NCBI RefSeq assembly: GCF_000717715.1
Contig: NZ_JOAI01000023.1
Location: forward strand, 62,001 to 126,000
Direction: 5' to 3'
DNA: 64,000 nucleotides
From: Streptomyces sp. NRRL B-24484
GTDB taxonomy: Bacteria; Actinomycetota; Actinomycetes; Streptomycetales; Streptomycetaceae
This document shows, piece by piece, positions 50,501 to 58,295 of this stretch (position 1 is the first letter of the stretch; the number at the start of each line of letters is the position of its first letter). The notes below the pieces were generated by a model. That model was given only the letters and a program-made list of their open reading frames with translations, made no database searches and had not been told where the DNA came from. The translations under genes and the position numbers were made by a program.

Positions 50501-51705
50501 TGGCCAAGCGCGCCAACGGAGACGGCAGCATCACCTACCTGAAGAGCAAGGGCCTCTACCAGGGCCGGGTCTATGTGACCACGACCTCCGGCGTCCCCAA
50601 GCGGGTCGCCGTCTACGGCAAGACGCGAGAGGAGGTCCGCGAGAAGATGACCGCACTTCAGGCCCAGGACAACCAGGGGATCCCGACGCCGGACACCAAC
50701 GTGAAGATGGCGGACTACCTGGCGTACTGGCTGGCCGCCGTCGTCAAGGTCAACCGCCGCCCCAAGACGTACCAGGGGTACGAGAGCGTGGTCCGGGTCC
50801 ACCTGATCCCCGGCCTGGGAAACCGGAAGCTGAGGACCCTCCGAGCCACCGATGTGCGGACCTGGCTCGCCCGGGTAGCCACCACCTGCCAGTGCTGCGC
50901 GAACGGGTGGGACAAGGCCCGCAAGGAGCCGACGTGCTGCGCGGCGGGGGAGTGCTGCAACACTCGGCTCTCCCGTCGGATGGTGCAGTCGATCCACGCC
51001 GTCTTGCGGAACGCGATCGAGAACGCCGTCCGCGAGGAGCTGATCCTGCGGAACGTCGCCAAGCTGGTCCAGGTGCCGACGCCCGACTACGGCACCGGGA
51101 AGGGCCTCACGGTCCCGCAGGCGCGGCTCCTGCTGAAGGCAGCGAGCGCGGACCGGTTTCACGCGCTATACGTACTGGCGCTGGCTATGGGGATGCGGCG
51201 CGGTGAGCTGCTCGGGCTCCACTGGTCGGCGATCGACCTGGAGCGCGGGACGCTGATCGTGTCGAGCAACCTCCAGCGCGTGGACGGGGCCCTTCAGCTC
51301 GGGCCGACCAAGACGGCTTCCTCGCTCCGGACGCTGCCCCTCCCGCCGCTGGTAGCGGCGGCCCTCCGGGAGCACCAGGAGCGGCAGGCCCAGGAGCGCG
51401 CGACGGCCGGCGACCGGTGGAAGGACACCGGGCTCGTGTTCACCAGCCGGGTGGGCACCGCGATCGAGCCGGACAACCTGCGGCGGAGCTGGTACCCGCT
51501 CCGTGATCGGCTCGGCCTAACGCTCCGGTTCCACGACCTCCGGCACACGTGCGTGACGCTGCTGCTCGACCTCGGGGTGCCACCACACATCGTCCGGCAG
51601 ATCGCCGGGCACAGCGACATCGGCGTGACGATGAAGGTCTACGCCCACGCCTCGCTGGACGAACAGCGGAAGGCGCTCGGATCGCTCAGCGAGCGGCTTG
51701 CCTGA
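50500..51705 (+). CDS. int: Tyrosine integrase of the AICE
   Basis: A 401-residue site-specific recombinase. An N-terminal arm-binding domain (GSITYLKSKGLYQGRVYVTT) is followed by a core-binding domain and the catalytic domain with MGMRRGELLGLHW (first Arg), FHDLRHTCVTLLLDLG (H-x-x-R) and IAGHSDIGVTMKVYAH (His, then Tyr nucleophile). The core-binding domain contains an unusual Cys-rich insert (CQCCANGWDKARKEPTCC then GECC), likely zinc-bound. It sits 83 bp from attR and would recombine within tRNA-Phe. Confidence 0.96.
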   Translation: MAKRANGDGSITYLKSKGLYQGRVYVTTTSGVPKRVAVYGKTREEVREKMTALQAQDNQGIPTPDTNVKMADYLAYWLAAVVKVNRRPKTYQGYESVVRVHLIPGLGNRKLRTLRATDVRTWLARVATTCQCCANGWDKARKEPTCCAAGECCNTRLSRRMVQSIHAVLRNAIENAVREELILRNVAKLVQVPTPDYGTGKGLTVPQARLLLKAASADRFHALYVLALAMGMRRGELLGLHWSAIDLERGTLIVSSNLQRVDGALQLGPTKTASSLRTLPLPPLVAAALREHQERQAQERATAGDRWKDTGLVFTSRVGTAIEPDNLRRSWYPLRDRLGLTLRFHDLRHTCVTLLLDLGVPPHIVRQIAGHSDIGVTMKVYAHASLDEQRKALGSLSERLA

Positions 51706-51708
51706 GCC

Positions 51709-51732
51709 GTTGGCATACCGGTTGGCATACCG
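51709..51732. repeat. Tandem 12-bp arm-type repeats, right end
   Basis: GTTGGCATACCG twice in tandem, starting 4 bp after int and 56 bp from attR. They match the pair at 37438-37461 in 10 of 12 positions and in the same orientation. Confidence 0.8.
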
Positions 51733-51738
51733 GGCATG

Positions 51739-51776
51739 AAAAAGCCCCCGATGAGTGATCTCATCGGGGGCTTTTT
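51739..51776. terminator. Bidirectional terminator, 17-bp stem with A/T tails
   Basis: AAAAAGCCCCCGATGAG and CTCATCGGGGGCTTTTT around TGAT form a textbook terminator for int on one strand and tRNA-Phe on the other. Confidence 0.95.
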
Positions 51777-51787
51777 GCTGCTCAAAC

Positions 51788-51835
51788 GCTGTGGCCAGGG
51801 CCGGGGTCGAACCGGCGACCTTCCGCTTTTCAGGC
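51788..51835. other. attR: attR, 48-bp repeat inside tRNA-Phe
   Basis: Identical to 37,308-37,355. Covers the 3' half of the tRNA from the anticodon loop to just past the 3' end. The 5' half of the tRNA follows outside the repeat, so the gene stays functional. Confidence 0.95.
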
Positions 51836-51865
51836 GGACGCTCGTACCAACTGAGCTACCTGGCC
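51792..51865 (-). tRNA. tRNA-Phe (GAA), AICE target
   Basis: A 74-nt cloverleaf: acceptor GGCCAGG with CCTGGCC, anticodon stem TCCGC/GCGGA around CTGAAAA with anticodon GAA, T loop GGTTCGACCCC. Its 3' half is supplied by the integrated element. Confidence 0.97.
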
Positions 51866-51892
51866 GTACTGCATCGTCTCTTGCGAGACGGG

Positions 51893-51966
51893 CGATCCCG
51901 ACGGGACTTGAACCCGCGACCTCCACCTTGACAGGGTGGCGAGCTAACCAACTGCTCCACGGGACC
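51893..51966 (-). tRNA. tRNA-Asp (GTC), second copy
   Basis: Sequence identical to the copy at 24,494-24,567. It lies 27 bp upstream of tRNA-Phe on the same strand and is likely co-transcribed with it and with tRNA-Glu. Confidence 0.97.
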
Positions 51967-52021
51967 TGGTGCGGAGAATCCGCTCAGGCCTTGCGGCACT
52001 GCACTGTACTACGGTAACGCG

Positions 52022-52094
52022 TGCCCCCAACGGGATTCGAACCCGTGCTACCGCCTTGAAAGGGCGGCGTCCTGGGCCACTAGACGATGAGGGC
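52022..52094 (-). tRNA. tRNA-Glu (TTC)
   Basis: A 73-nt cloverleaf: acceptor GCCCTCA with TGGGGGC (one G-T pair), anticodon stem around CTTTCAA with anticodon TTC, T loop GGTTCGAATCCC. First gene of the Glu-Asp-Phe cluster. Confidence 0.97.
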
Positions 52095-52210
52095 TTGCGG
52101 CCCCCCTCTGCTGTTATCCAGCGTTCGGGGACGTCGAGAAGCATATGGGATGCCGGGCGGGAACACCAAAACGGTTTCCGGCCGCGCTGTCGGGTGTCGC
52201 GATCCGGGTG

Positions 52211-52552
52211 TCAGGACCAGCCCAGCTCGTGGAGCTCGTGGTCGTCGAAGCCGAAGTGGTGGGCGACCTCGTGGATCACCGTCGTCCGGACCTCGTCGGT
52301 GATCTGCTCGTGCGTCTCGCAGTACCGCAGGGTCGGGCCCATGTAGATGATGATCCGGTCCGGCAGCACCCCGGCGTACCACTCGCCGCGCTCGGTGAGC
52401 GGGGTGCCCTCGTACAGGCCGAGGAGGTCGGGGGAGGCGGGATCCGGCTCGTCCTCGACGAAGATCGCGACGTTGTCCATCATCGCCGCGAGCTTCGGGG
52501 GGATCTGGTCGAGGGCATCGGCGACCAGCGTCTCGAACTCGTCCCGGGTCAT
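52211..52552 (-). CDS. Zincin-like metallopeptidase family protein
   Basis: A 113-residue protein of the small actinobacterial zincin-like family: MTRDEFETLVADALDQIPPK, MDNVAIFVEDEPDP, GLYEGTPLTERGEWYAGVLP, and the zinc site TTVIHEVAHHFGFDDHELHE. The H-E-x-x-H-x-x-G-x-x-D signature is complete. Start ATG 52550-52552 gives the normal family length and has GAGG 8 bp upstream. Role unknown. Confidence 0.88.
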   Translation of the reverse strand: MTRDEFETLVADALDQIPPKLAAMMDNVAIFVEDEPDPASPDLLGLYEGTPLTERGEWYAGVLPDRIIIYMGPTLRYCETHEQITDEVRTTVIHEVAHHFGFDDHELHELGWS

Positions 52553-52607
52553 CTCCACCGCCTCATTGTCGGGTGTGCGGTGACGGTGTGCCAGGTGATC
52601 CACGCGG

Positions 52608-53096
52608 GTGATTCACTGGAGTGTGCGCTCGGACCGGACAAACGGGGTCGCGGCGCCGCCGCGGACCGCCGCCGGCGGACGTCCGCCGGTGCTGCGCGGC
52701 CAGGGGCCGACCGTGGCCGTGGTGGCGCTCGGCGGCGCCCTCGGGGCGTCCGCCCGCTACGGCGCGGCCCTCGCCTGGCCGACCGGTCCCGACGCCTTCC
52801 CGTGGACGACGCTGCTCGTCAACACCCTCGGCTGCGCGGTGATCGGGGTCTTCCTGGTGCTGGTCACCGAGGTGTGGGCGCCGCACCCGCTGCTCCGGCC
52901 GTTCTTCGGCACGGGTGTGCTGGGCGGGTTCACGACCTTCTCGACGGCCACGGTCGAGGTCCAGCGCCTGGTCGACCACGGCGCGCCCGCCCGTGGCCTG
53001 GCCTACCTGGCCGCCACGGTGCTGGCCGCGCTGACCTCGGTCTGGATCGCGGCCGGCCTGACCCGGCGGCTGCTCGGCCGGCGCGTCGTCGGATGA
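52608..53096 (+). CDS. crcB: Fluoride exporter CrcB/Fluc, first subunit
   Basis: A 162-residue membrane protein with four segments: [60 protein letters not shown] and [18 protein letters not shown]. The [11 protein letters not shown]-x-x-G and GFTTFSTA motifs define Fluc channels. The start at GTG 52608 is supported by AGGTGATC 9 bp upstream and adds a 30-residue N-terminal tail. With the gene at 53550 it probably makes a heterodimer. Confidence 0.92.
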   Translation: MIHWSVRSDRTNGVAAPPRTAAGGRPPVLRGQGPTVAVVALGGALGASARYGAALAWPTGPDAFPWTTLLVNTLGCAVIGVFLVLVTEVWAPHPLLRPFFGTGVLGGFTTFSTATVEVQRLVDHGAPARGLAYLAATVLAALTSVWIAAGLTRRLLGRRVVG

Positions 53097-53154
53097 CCGC
53101 GGAGCGCGCCGCCCGCCCGGGCCGCCACGACCACCAGGACCACAGGAGGACGGG

Positions 53155-53553
53155 ATGAGCCGACTCGGGGGAACGGCCCTGCGCCTGACCGTGCTGGTCG
53201 GCGAGAGCCGGATGCACCGCTCCCGCCCGCTGTACACCGAGGTGGTGCACCGCGCGCACGCCGCCGGCCTGGCCGGGGCGAGCGTCTTCCGCGGCATCGA
53301 GGGCTTCGGCGCCTCCTCGGTGATCCACACCGCCCGGCTGCTCTCGCTCGGCGAGGACCTGCCGGTGGCGGTCGTGGTGGTGGACACCGCCGAGCGGATC
53401 CGGGCCTTCCTGCCCCGCCTGGAGGACCTCTCCGGGCTCGGCCCGGTGCTGCTGGAGGAGTGCGAGGTCGTCCGGTTCGGCCCGGCGGCGGACGGCGGGA
53501 CCCCGGACGGCGACGACACCCCGGACGGCACCGGGCGGGAGGCCGGGCGGTGA
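53155..53553 (+). CDS. DUF190 protein of the fluoride operon
   Basis: A 132-residue protein with the DUF190 fold: [60 protein letters not shown]. It resembles PII-like small regulators and is often found beside crcB. Lying between two channel genes and overlapping the second by 4 bp, it may regulate the channel. The last 25 residues are acidic and Gly-rich. Confidence 0.9.
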   Translation: MSRLGGTALRLTVLVGESRMHRSRPLYTEVVHRAHAAGLAGASVFRGIEGFGASSVIHTARLLSLGEDLPVAVVVVDTAERIRAFLPRLEDLSGLGPVLLEECEVVRFGPAADGGTPDGDDTPDGTGREAGR

Positions 53554-53924
53554 CCTGGCTGCTGGTGATCGCCGGTGCGGTGGTCGGCGCGCCGCTGCGC
53601 TACCTGACCGACCGGGCGGTCCAGACGCGACACGACTCGGTGTTCCCCTGGGGCACCTTCACGGTGAACGTCTCCGGCTGCCTGGTGCTCGGGCTGCTGA
53701 CCGGCGCGGCGTCGCTCGGCGCGGTCGGCCGCGACGTCCAACTCCTGATCGGCACGGGCTTCTGCGGGGCGCTGACGACGTACTCCACGTTCTCGTACGA
53801 GACGCTGCGGCTGGCGCAGAGCGGCGCCCGGTTCATGGCGCTGGCGAACGTCGCGGGCAGCCTGACGGCCGGCCTCGGCGCGGCGTACGCGGGGACGGCG
53901 CTGGCGCACGCGTTCTGGGGCTGA
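53550..53924 (+). CDS. crcB: Fluoride exporter CrcB/Fluc, second subunit
   Basis: A 124-residue channel protein with four segments: [60 protein letters not shown] and [20 protein letters not shown]. The R-Y-L, N-V-S-G and [12 protein letters not shown] motifs are conserved. Two different short copies in one operon indicate a heterodimeric Fluc. GTG start overlaps the DUF190 stop. Confidence 0.93.
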   Translation: MTWLLVIAGAVVGAPLRYLTDRAVQTRHDSVFPWGTFTVNVSGCLVLGLLTGAASLGAVGRDVQLLIGTGFCGALTTYSTFSYETLRLAQSGARFMALANVAGSLTAGLGAAYAGTALAHAFWG

Positions 53925-54058
53925 CGTCCGGACCGTCCCGGAGCCGCGGGGGCCCGCGGAGGTGCTGCGCGGCCCGAACGGGCGCACGGCCGTGTCCGGC
54001 GGGCCCCGCCGCGCGTTGGGCACCGGAGGGCGGTGGGCCCGGGTGGGCGGCGCGAGAG

Positions 54059-54604
54059 GTGGCTCGGGAGATGGCTGGGGTGACGGCCGCGGTGCGGCCG
54101 GGCGGGTCGAGGCGTCGGCGTGCGGTGGCGGGTGCCGCGCTGGCGGCACTGGCGGGGCTGGGGCTCAGCGGGTGCATGGCGGTCGGAGCGGGATCGGCCG
54201 AACTGCAGGGCAGCGACCGGAACTCCGGGCGGGGTGACCTGCCGGGCGACTCCGGCGCGCCCGGGTCCCGGGCGGCGGACGGCAGGCACGCCGCGCACGG
54301 CGGAGTGGTGCCGGCGGCGGTCGCGCGGCCGGGGGCGAAGCCCTCCGGTTCGGCGGCCGCGAGCAGCCGGCAGGGGCCCCCGGCCCCGGTCGAGCCGGCG
54401 CCCGCCCCCTCGGCGTCGCTGCCGGCCAACCGGAGCGTGGAGACCCCCGAGCCGCGGCCGACGGCCGGCCCCACCGGCAGCACCCCCTCGGCCACCCCCG
54501 TCCCGGAGCCGACCGGAAGCGGGCAGCCCACGCCCTCCGACCCCGGTCCGCTGCCCAGCCTGCCCGGTTCCTCGGGTTCCGGCGGGGGATCGGCCGACCA
54601 TTAG
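54059..54604 (+). CDS. Secreted Pro/Ser-rich lipoprotein-like protein
   Basis: Up to 181 residues. After a basic N terminus (GGSRRRRAVAGAALAALAGL) a lipobox-like LGLSGC gives the lipidation Cys at about residue 39. The rest is low complexity, rich in Pro, Ser, Thr, Gly and Ala, probably a cell-wall-spanning disordered chain. Start is unsure: GTG 54059, ATG 54071 and GTG 54080 are all possible, and the last has GGGAG at good spacing. No domain recognised. Confidence 0.6.
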   Translation: MAREMAGVTAAVRPGGSRRRRAVAGAALAALAGLGLSGCMAVGAGSAELQGSDRNSGRGDLPGDSGAPGSRAADGRHAAHGGVVPAAVARPGAKPSGSAAASSRQGPPAPVEPAPAPSASLPANRSVETPEPRPTAGPTGSTPSATPVPEPTGSGQPTPSDPGPLPSLPGSSGSGGGSADH

Positions 54605-54621
54605 CGGGCTGGCCAGCGCAT

Positions 54622-54651
54622 TTGCCTCTGATCCCCAGGCTCCTCTATGGT
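54622..54651 (+). promoter_or_regulatory. Promoter of the DEAD-box helicase gene
   Basis: TTGCCT (54622-54627), 18 bp, TATGGT (54646-54651). Transcription would begin near 54658, leaving a leader of about 145 nt, a length usual for cold-shock RNA helicase genes. Confidence 0.5.
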
Positions 54652-54803
54652 GGTAGATCGTTCGTTTGATCCATTTGACTGGCGCCCTGATTCCCTTGAA
54701 ACGGCGCCCTTGGCGCGTTCCGGCGATCCGTGGCTGACCGCATAGAGGCGGTTGTGAAACAGAACCCCGGACTTTGGCGCGTGCCACTTCCGGAAGGTTT
54801 TGC

Positions 54804-56825
54804 ATGTCTCTCGTTGACGACGCCCGCTTCGCCATGCCCGCGAACGGTCTCGACGCCGCCGACACCACCGACACCGCCGAGCTGCTCGACTCGGTCGAGC
54901 CCGCCGAGGCGGACACCGACACCGACACCGACGCCGCGGTCTCCGAGCCCACCGTGACCTTCGGCGACCTGGGCCTGCCGGACGAGGTCGTCCGCGCCCT
55001 CGCCAAGCGGGACGTCACCACGCCGTTCCCGATCCAGGCCGCGACCATCCCGGACGCGCTGGCCGGCAAGGACGTGCTCGGCCGCGGCCGCACCGGCTCC
55101 GGCAAGACCCTGAGCTTCGGCCTGCCGCTGCTGACCCGCCTCGCCGGCGGCGAGCGCACCCGCGCCAAGCACCCCCGCGGCCTGATCCTGGTGCCGACCC
55201 GCGAGCTGGCCATGCAGGTCGCCGACGCCCTGGAGCCGTTCGGCTCGGTGCTCGGCCTGCGCCTCAAGGTGGTCTGCGGCGGCACCTCGATGTCCAACCA
55301 GATCTACGCCCTGGAGCGCGGCGTCGACGTCCTCGTCGCCACCCCGGGCCGCCTGCGCGACCTGATCAACCGCGGCTCGGCCGTGATGGACGATGTGCAG
55401 GTCGCCGTCCTCGACGAGGCCGACCAGATGGCCGACATGGGCTTCCTGCCCGAGGTCACCGAGATCCTCGACCTGGTGCCGGCCGGCGGCCAGCGACTGC
55501 TGTTCTCCGCCACGCTGGAGAACGAGATCGACACCCTGGTCAAGCGCTACCTGAACAACCCGGTCACCCACGAGGTCGACCCGTCCGCCGGCGCGGTCAC
55601 CACCATGACCCACCACATCCTCGTGGTGAAGCCCAAGGACAAGGCGCCGATCACCAACGCGATCGCCGCCCGCAAGGGCCGCACCATCATCTTCGTCCGC
55701 ACCCAGATGGGTGCCGACCGCGTCGCCGAGCAGCTGGTCGAGGCCGGCGTGAAGGCGGACGCGCTGCACGGCGGCATGACTCAGGGCGCCCGGACCCGCG
55801 TGCTCGGCGACTTCAAGGACGGCTACGTCAACGTGGTCGTCGCCACCGACGTCGCCGCCCGCGGCATCCACGTCGACGGCATCGACCTGGTGCTCAACGT
55901 CGACCCGGCCGGCGACCACAAGGACTACCTGCACCGCTCGGGCCGCACCGCCCGCGCCGGCCGCTCCGGCACCGTCGTCACCCTGGTGCTGCCGCACCAG
56001 CGCCGCACCGTCTTCCGCCTGATGGAGGACGCCGGCGTCGACGCCTCGCGCCACATCCTCGACCACGCCTTCGACGCCGAGGTCGCCAAGATCACCGGCG
56101 CCCGCTCGCTCGTCGAGGTGCAGGCCGAGTCGGCCGCCGGCATCGCCGGTGCCGCCGAGCGCGAGGTCGCCGACATGACCCGCCAGCTGGAGCGCGCGCA
56201 GCGCCGTGCCACCGAGCTCCGCGAGGAGGCCGACCGCCTCGCCACCCGTGCGGCGCGCGAGCGGGCCGCACTGGGCATCGAGGACGAGCCCGCGGCCGAG
56301 AGCGGCGAGGCCGCCGAGGGTGCGGAGGCCGTCGAGGCTCCCGCCGCCGAGGCCCCGGCCGCCCCGGTCGAGTCCGAGCGCGCGCCGTCGTACCGCGAGG
56401 CCCGCACCGAGCGCCCGGCGTTCTCCCGGGACCGCGACCGCGAGCGCCCCTCCTTCGGGCGTGACCGCGACCGTGACGACCGCGGTGGCCGTTCGTTCAA
56501 CCGTGACGACCGTGGCGGCCGCTCCTTCGGCGACCGTGACCGTGGCGAGCGCGGCGGCTTCAACCGCGAGGACCGTGGCGGCTTCAACCGCGACGACCGC
56601 GGTGGCCGTTCGTTCAACCGTGACGACCGCGGTGGCCGCTCCTTCGGCGACCGTGACCGTGGCGACAGCAGCCGTCCGTTCGCCCGCCGCGACGACCACC
56701 GCTCCGGCGGCCGTCCGCAGGGCTTCGGCCGTGACGACCGCGGTGGCCGCTCCTTCGGCGACCGTGACCGTGGCGAGCGCGGCGGCTTCAACCGTGACGA
56801 CCGCAAGCCGCGCTGGAAGAACTGA
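54804..56825 (+). CDS. DEAD-box RNA helicase (cold-shock type)
   Basis: A 673-residue RNA helicase. Q motif near residue 70 (PFPIQAATIPDAL), motif I GRTGSGKT, Ia PTRELAMQV, II VLDEADQM, III FSATL, V TDVAARGIHVDG, VI HRSGRTARAGRSG. The C-terminal 150 residues are Arg/Asp/Gly-rich with repeated DDRGGRSFGDRDRGERGG-like units, an RNA-binding tail. It remodels structured RNA in the cold and in ribosome assembly. ATG 54804 follows GGAAGG. No partner genes. Confidence 0.96.
   Translation: MSLVDDARFAMPANGLDAADTTDTAELLDSVEPAEADTDTDTDAAVSEPTVTFGDLGLPDEVVRALAKRDVTTPFPIQAATIPDALAGKDVLGRGRTGSGKTLSFGLPLLTRLAGGERTRAKHPRGLILVPTRELAMQVADALEPFGSVLGLRLKVVCGGTSMSNQIYALERGVDVLVATPGRLRDLINRGSAVMDDVQVAVLDEADQMADMGFLPEVTEILDLVPAGGQRLLFSATLENEIDTLVKRYLNNPVTHEVDPSAGAVTTMTHHILVVKPKDKAPITNAIAARKGRTIIFVRTQMGADRVAEQLVEAGVKADALHGGMTQGARTRVLGDFKDGYVNVVVATDVAARGIHVDGIDLVLNVDPAGDHKDYLHRSGRTARAGRSGTVVTLVLPHQRRTVFRLMEDAGVDASRHILDHAFDAEVAKITGARSLVEVQAESAAGIAGAAEREVADMTRQLERAQRRATELREEADRLATRAARERAALGIEDEPAAESGEAAEGAEAVEAPAAEAPAAPVESERAPSYREARTERPAFSRDRDRERPSFGRDRDRDDRGGRSFNRDDRGGRSFGDRDRGERGGFNREDRGGFNRDDRGGRSFNRDDRGGRSFGDRDRGDSSRPFARRDDHRSGGRPQGFGRDDRGGRSFGDRDRGERGGFNRDDRKPRWKN
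56440..56810 (+). repeat. Repeats encoding the RD/RG-rich tail
   Basis: Units of about 33-60 bp coding GRSFNRDDRG, GRSFGDRDRGERGGFNR and variants recur at least five times with high nucleotide identity. Copy number can change by slippage, so tail length is likely variable between strains. Confidence 0.8.
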
Positions 56826-56843
56826 CGCTCCGGCGTCCCCGGT

Positions 56844-56877
56844 ACGGGCCCGCTCCACTTCGGTGGGGCGGGCCCGT
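56844..56877 (+). terminator. Terminator of the helicase gene
   Basis: ACGGGCCCGC and GCGGGCCCGT, with an inner TCCAC/GTGG, form a hairpin 18 bp after the stop. Confidence 0.82.
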
Positions 56878-56909
56878 CCGCGTTCCCGGGGCACCCAGGA
56901 CGGGTGTTG

Positions 56910-56924
56910 TTCTCGAATTGAGAA
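56910..56924. promoter_or_regulatory. TTCTC-N5-GAGAA inverted repeat before the PARG-like gene
   Basis: TTCTC GAATT GAGAA lies 45 bp upstream of the ATG in an unusually AT-rich patch (to GAATAATCGG). It could be a repressor site over the promoter. Confidence 0.45.
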
Positions 56925-56968
56925 TAATCGGTGGCGGACGGCCCCGGACGGCGCGTAGCGTCGCCGTC

Positions 56969-57778
56969 ATGAGTCGAATGCACCAGGTGGCGGTCGAGAA
57001 CGAGGGGATCGCCGAGCGGGGGGCCTACCGGACGCGGAGCGGCGCGGTGGTGGAGATCGGGCCGGTGCTGGCCGCGGCCAGGGCGGGGACGGTCTCGTAC
57101 GGGCCGGACGAGCCGCCCGGCCCCGGGGCGGGGCCCTTCACGGGGGCGGTCGAGGTCACCGCCGAGGGCAGCGTCCAGGCCGGCGAGCGGTTGGTGGCGG
57201 GCGGCGGCGAGCACGTCGCGGTGCTGAACTTCGCCTCGGCGCGCAATCCGGGCGGCGGCTACCTGCGCGGCGCCAAGGCGCAGGAGGAGGACCTCTGCCG
57301 CAGCGCGCTGCTCTACCGGTGCCTGCTGGAGGCCCCGGACTACTACGAGGCGCACCGGGCCTCCGCCGACCTGCGGTACAGCCACCGGGTGATCTGGTCG
57401 CCGCACGTGCCGGTGATCCGCGGGTCGGGCGGGCTGCTGGCGGAGCCCTACGCGCTGTCCTTCCTGACCTCGCCCGCACCGAACGCGGGCCAGCTGGCGC
57501 TGCGCTCCGGCGGCCGACCGGTGGACGTGGCCGGGGTGCTCGCCGAACGGGCCGTCCGGGTGCTCGCCGCGGCGGCCCGGCACGGCGTCCGCGAGCTGGT
57601 GCTCGGGGCCTGGGGCTGCGGGGTGTTCCGCAACGACCCGGCGGTGGTGGCGGACGCCTTCGCCGCGGCCCTGGAGAGCCACGGCGCGGCCTTCGACCGG
57701 GTGGTCTTCGCGGTCTGGGACCGTTCACCGGTGTCGGCGAACCGGGCGGCCTTCGAGGCCCGCTTCCCGGCGGTCTGA
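56969..57778 (+). CDS. TIGR02452-family PARG-like macro-domain protein
   Basis: A 269-residue protein of the microbial poly(ADP-ribose) glycohydrolase-like family. The signature is complete: VAVLNFASARNPGGGYLRGA followed by KAQEEDLCRSALLYRCL, where the GGG loop and QEE glutamates bind ADP-ribose and catalyse hydrolysis. Later LGAWGCGVFRNDPAVVADAF is also typical. It would remove ADP-ribose from proteins or nucleic acids. ATG 56969 chosen as the first start after the promoter region. Confidence 0.88.
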   Translation: MSRMHQVAVENEGIAERGAYRTRSGAVVEIGPVLAAARAGTVSYGPDEPPGPGAGPFTGAVEVTAEGSVQAGERLVAGGGEHVAVLNFASARNPGGGYLRGAKAQEEDLCRSALLYRCLLEAPDYYEAHRASADLRYSHRVIWSPHVPVIRGSGGLLAEPYALSFLTSPAPNAGQLALRSGGRPVDVAGVLAERAVRVLAAAARHGVRELVLGAWGCGVFRNDPAVVADAFAAALESHGAAFDRVVFAVWDRSPVSANRAAFEARFPAV

Positions 57779-57847
57779 GCGACACCCCCGGGCGTCGCAG
57801 CCACACCGCGGCCTGACCGCAGCCGGATCGCGCGGGCCCCGGGCCGG

Positions 57848-58150
57848 TCAGCCGCTGCGGCGGGTGGCCAGCACCGAGGCGGCGGCGACCACGGCGGTCA
57901 CGGCGAGGACGGAGGGCCAGGCGCCGATCTTCTTCGCCAGCGGGTGGGAGCCGCCGAACGCCGCCACGTACAGCCCGGTCAGCGCCGCCGCGGTGGCCGG
58001 GCCGGCCTGGCGGTTCCACTGGACGGCCGCGGTGGCCCCGGCGGCGGCGAGCACCGCCCCGCCGAGCTCCCGGCGCCCGCTCCACCGGGCGGTGCCGTAC
58101 CCGCCGATCAGACCGGCCGCCGCCACCGCCGTGCTCGGGACACCCGCCAT
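57848..58150 (-). CDS. Small membrane protein
   Basis: A 100-residue protein with about three hydrophobic segments (VPSTAVAAAGLIGGYGTARW, LGGAVLAAAGATAAVQW, LAVTAVVAAASVLATRR). ATG 58148-58150 has GAGAGGAG upstream. It resembles small actinobacterial transmembrane proteins of unknown role. The upstream long frame is a shadow. Confidence 0.7.
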   Translation of the reverse strand: MAGVPSTAVAAAGLIGGYGTARWSGRRELGGAVLAAAGATAAVQWNRQAGPATAAALTGLYVAAFGGSHPLAKKIGAWPSVLAVTAVVAAASVLATRRSG

Positions 58151-58295
58151 TGCCGCACTCCTCTCAGGGGACTCTCCTCCCGACCATAACCCGGCCCGCC
58201 GGGCCCTCCCGGACGGGGGGCGGCGGCCCGCGGTCCGACCCCGGTACGGCCGAAATCCCGCCCGCGGACGGCCGAGTTGATCCATACTCGCGCCC

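Larger units (their letters stand above)
37308..51835 (+). mobile_element. AICE (pSAM2-like integrative and conjugative element) in tRNA-Phe
   Basis: A 14.5-kb element bounded by identical 48-bp repeats, one inside tRNA-Phe. It has the standard AICE modules: tyrosine integrase and excisionase next to attR, prim-pol and DUF3987 replication proteins, FtsK-like Tra with spread-type membrane proteins, and a GntR regulator. All modules appear intact, so excision and conjugal transfer are plausible. The tRNA-Phe gene is kept whole at the right end because the element carries its own copy of the 3' half. Confidence 0.95.

Noticed and set aside
52553..52607. Fluoride riboswitch upstream of crcB
   Set aside because: The gap is only 55 bp and lacks the conserved crcB-motif elements; it also overlaps the promoter region of the divergent gene.
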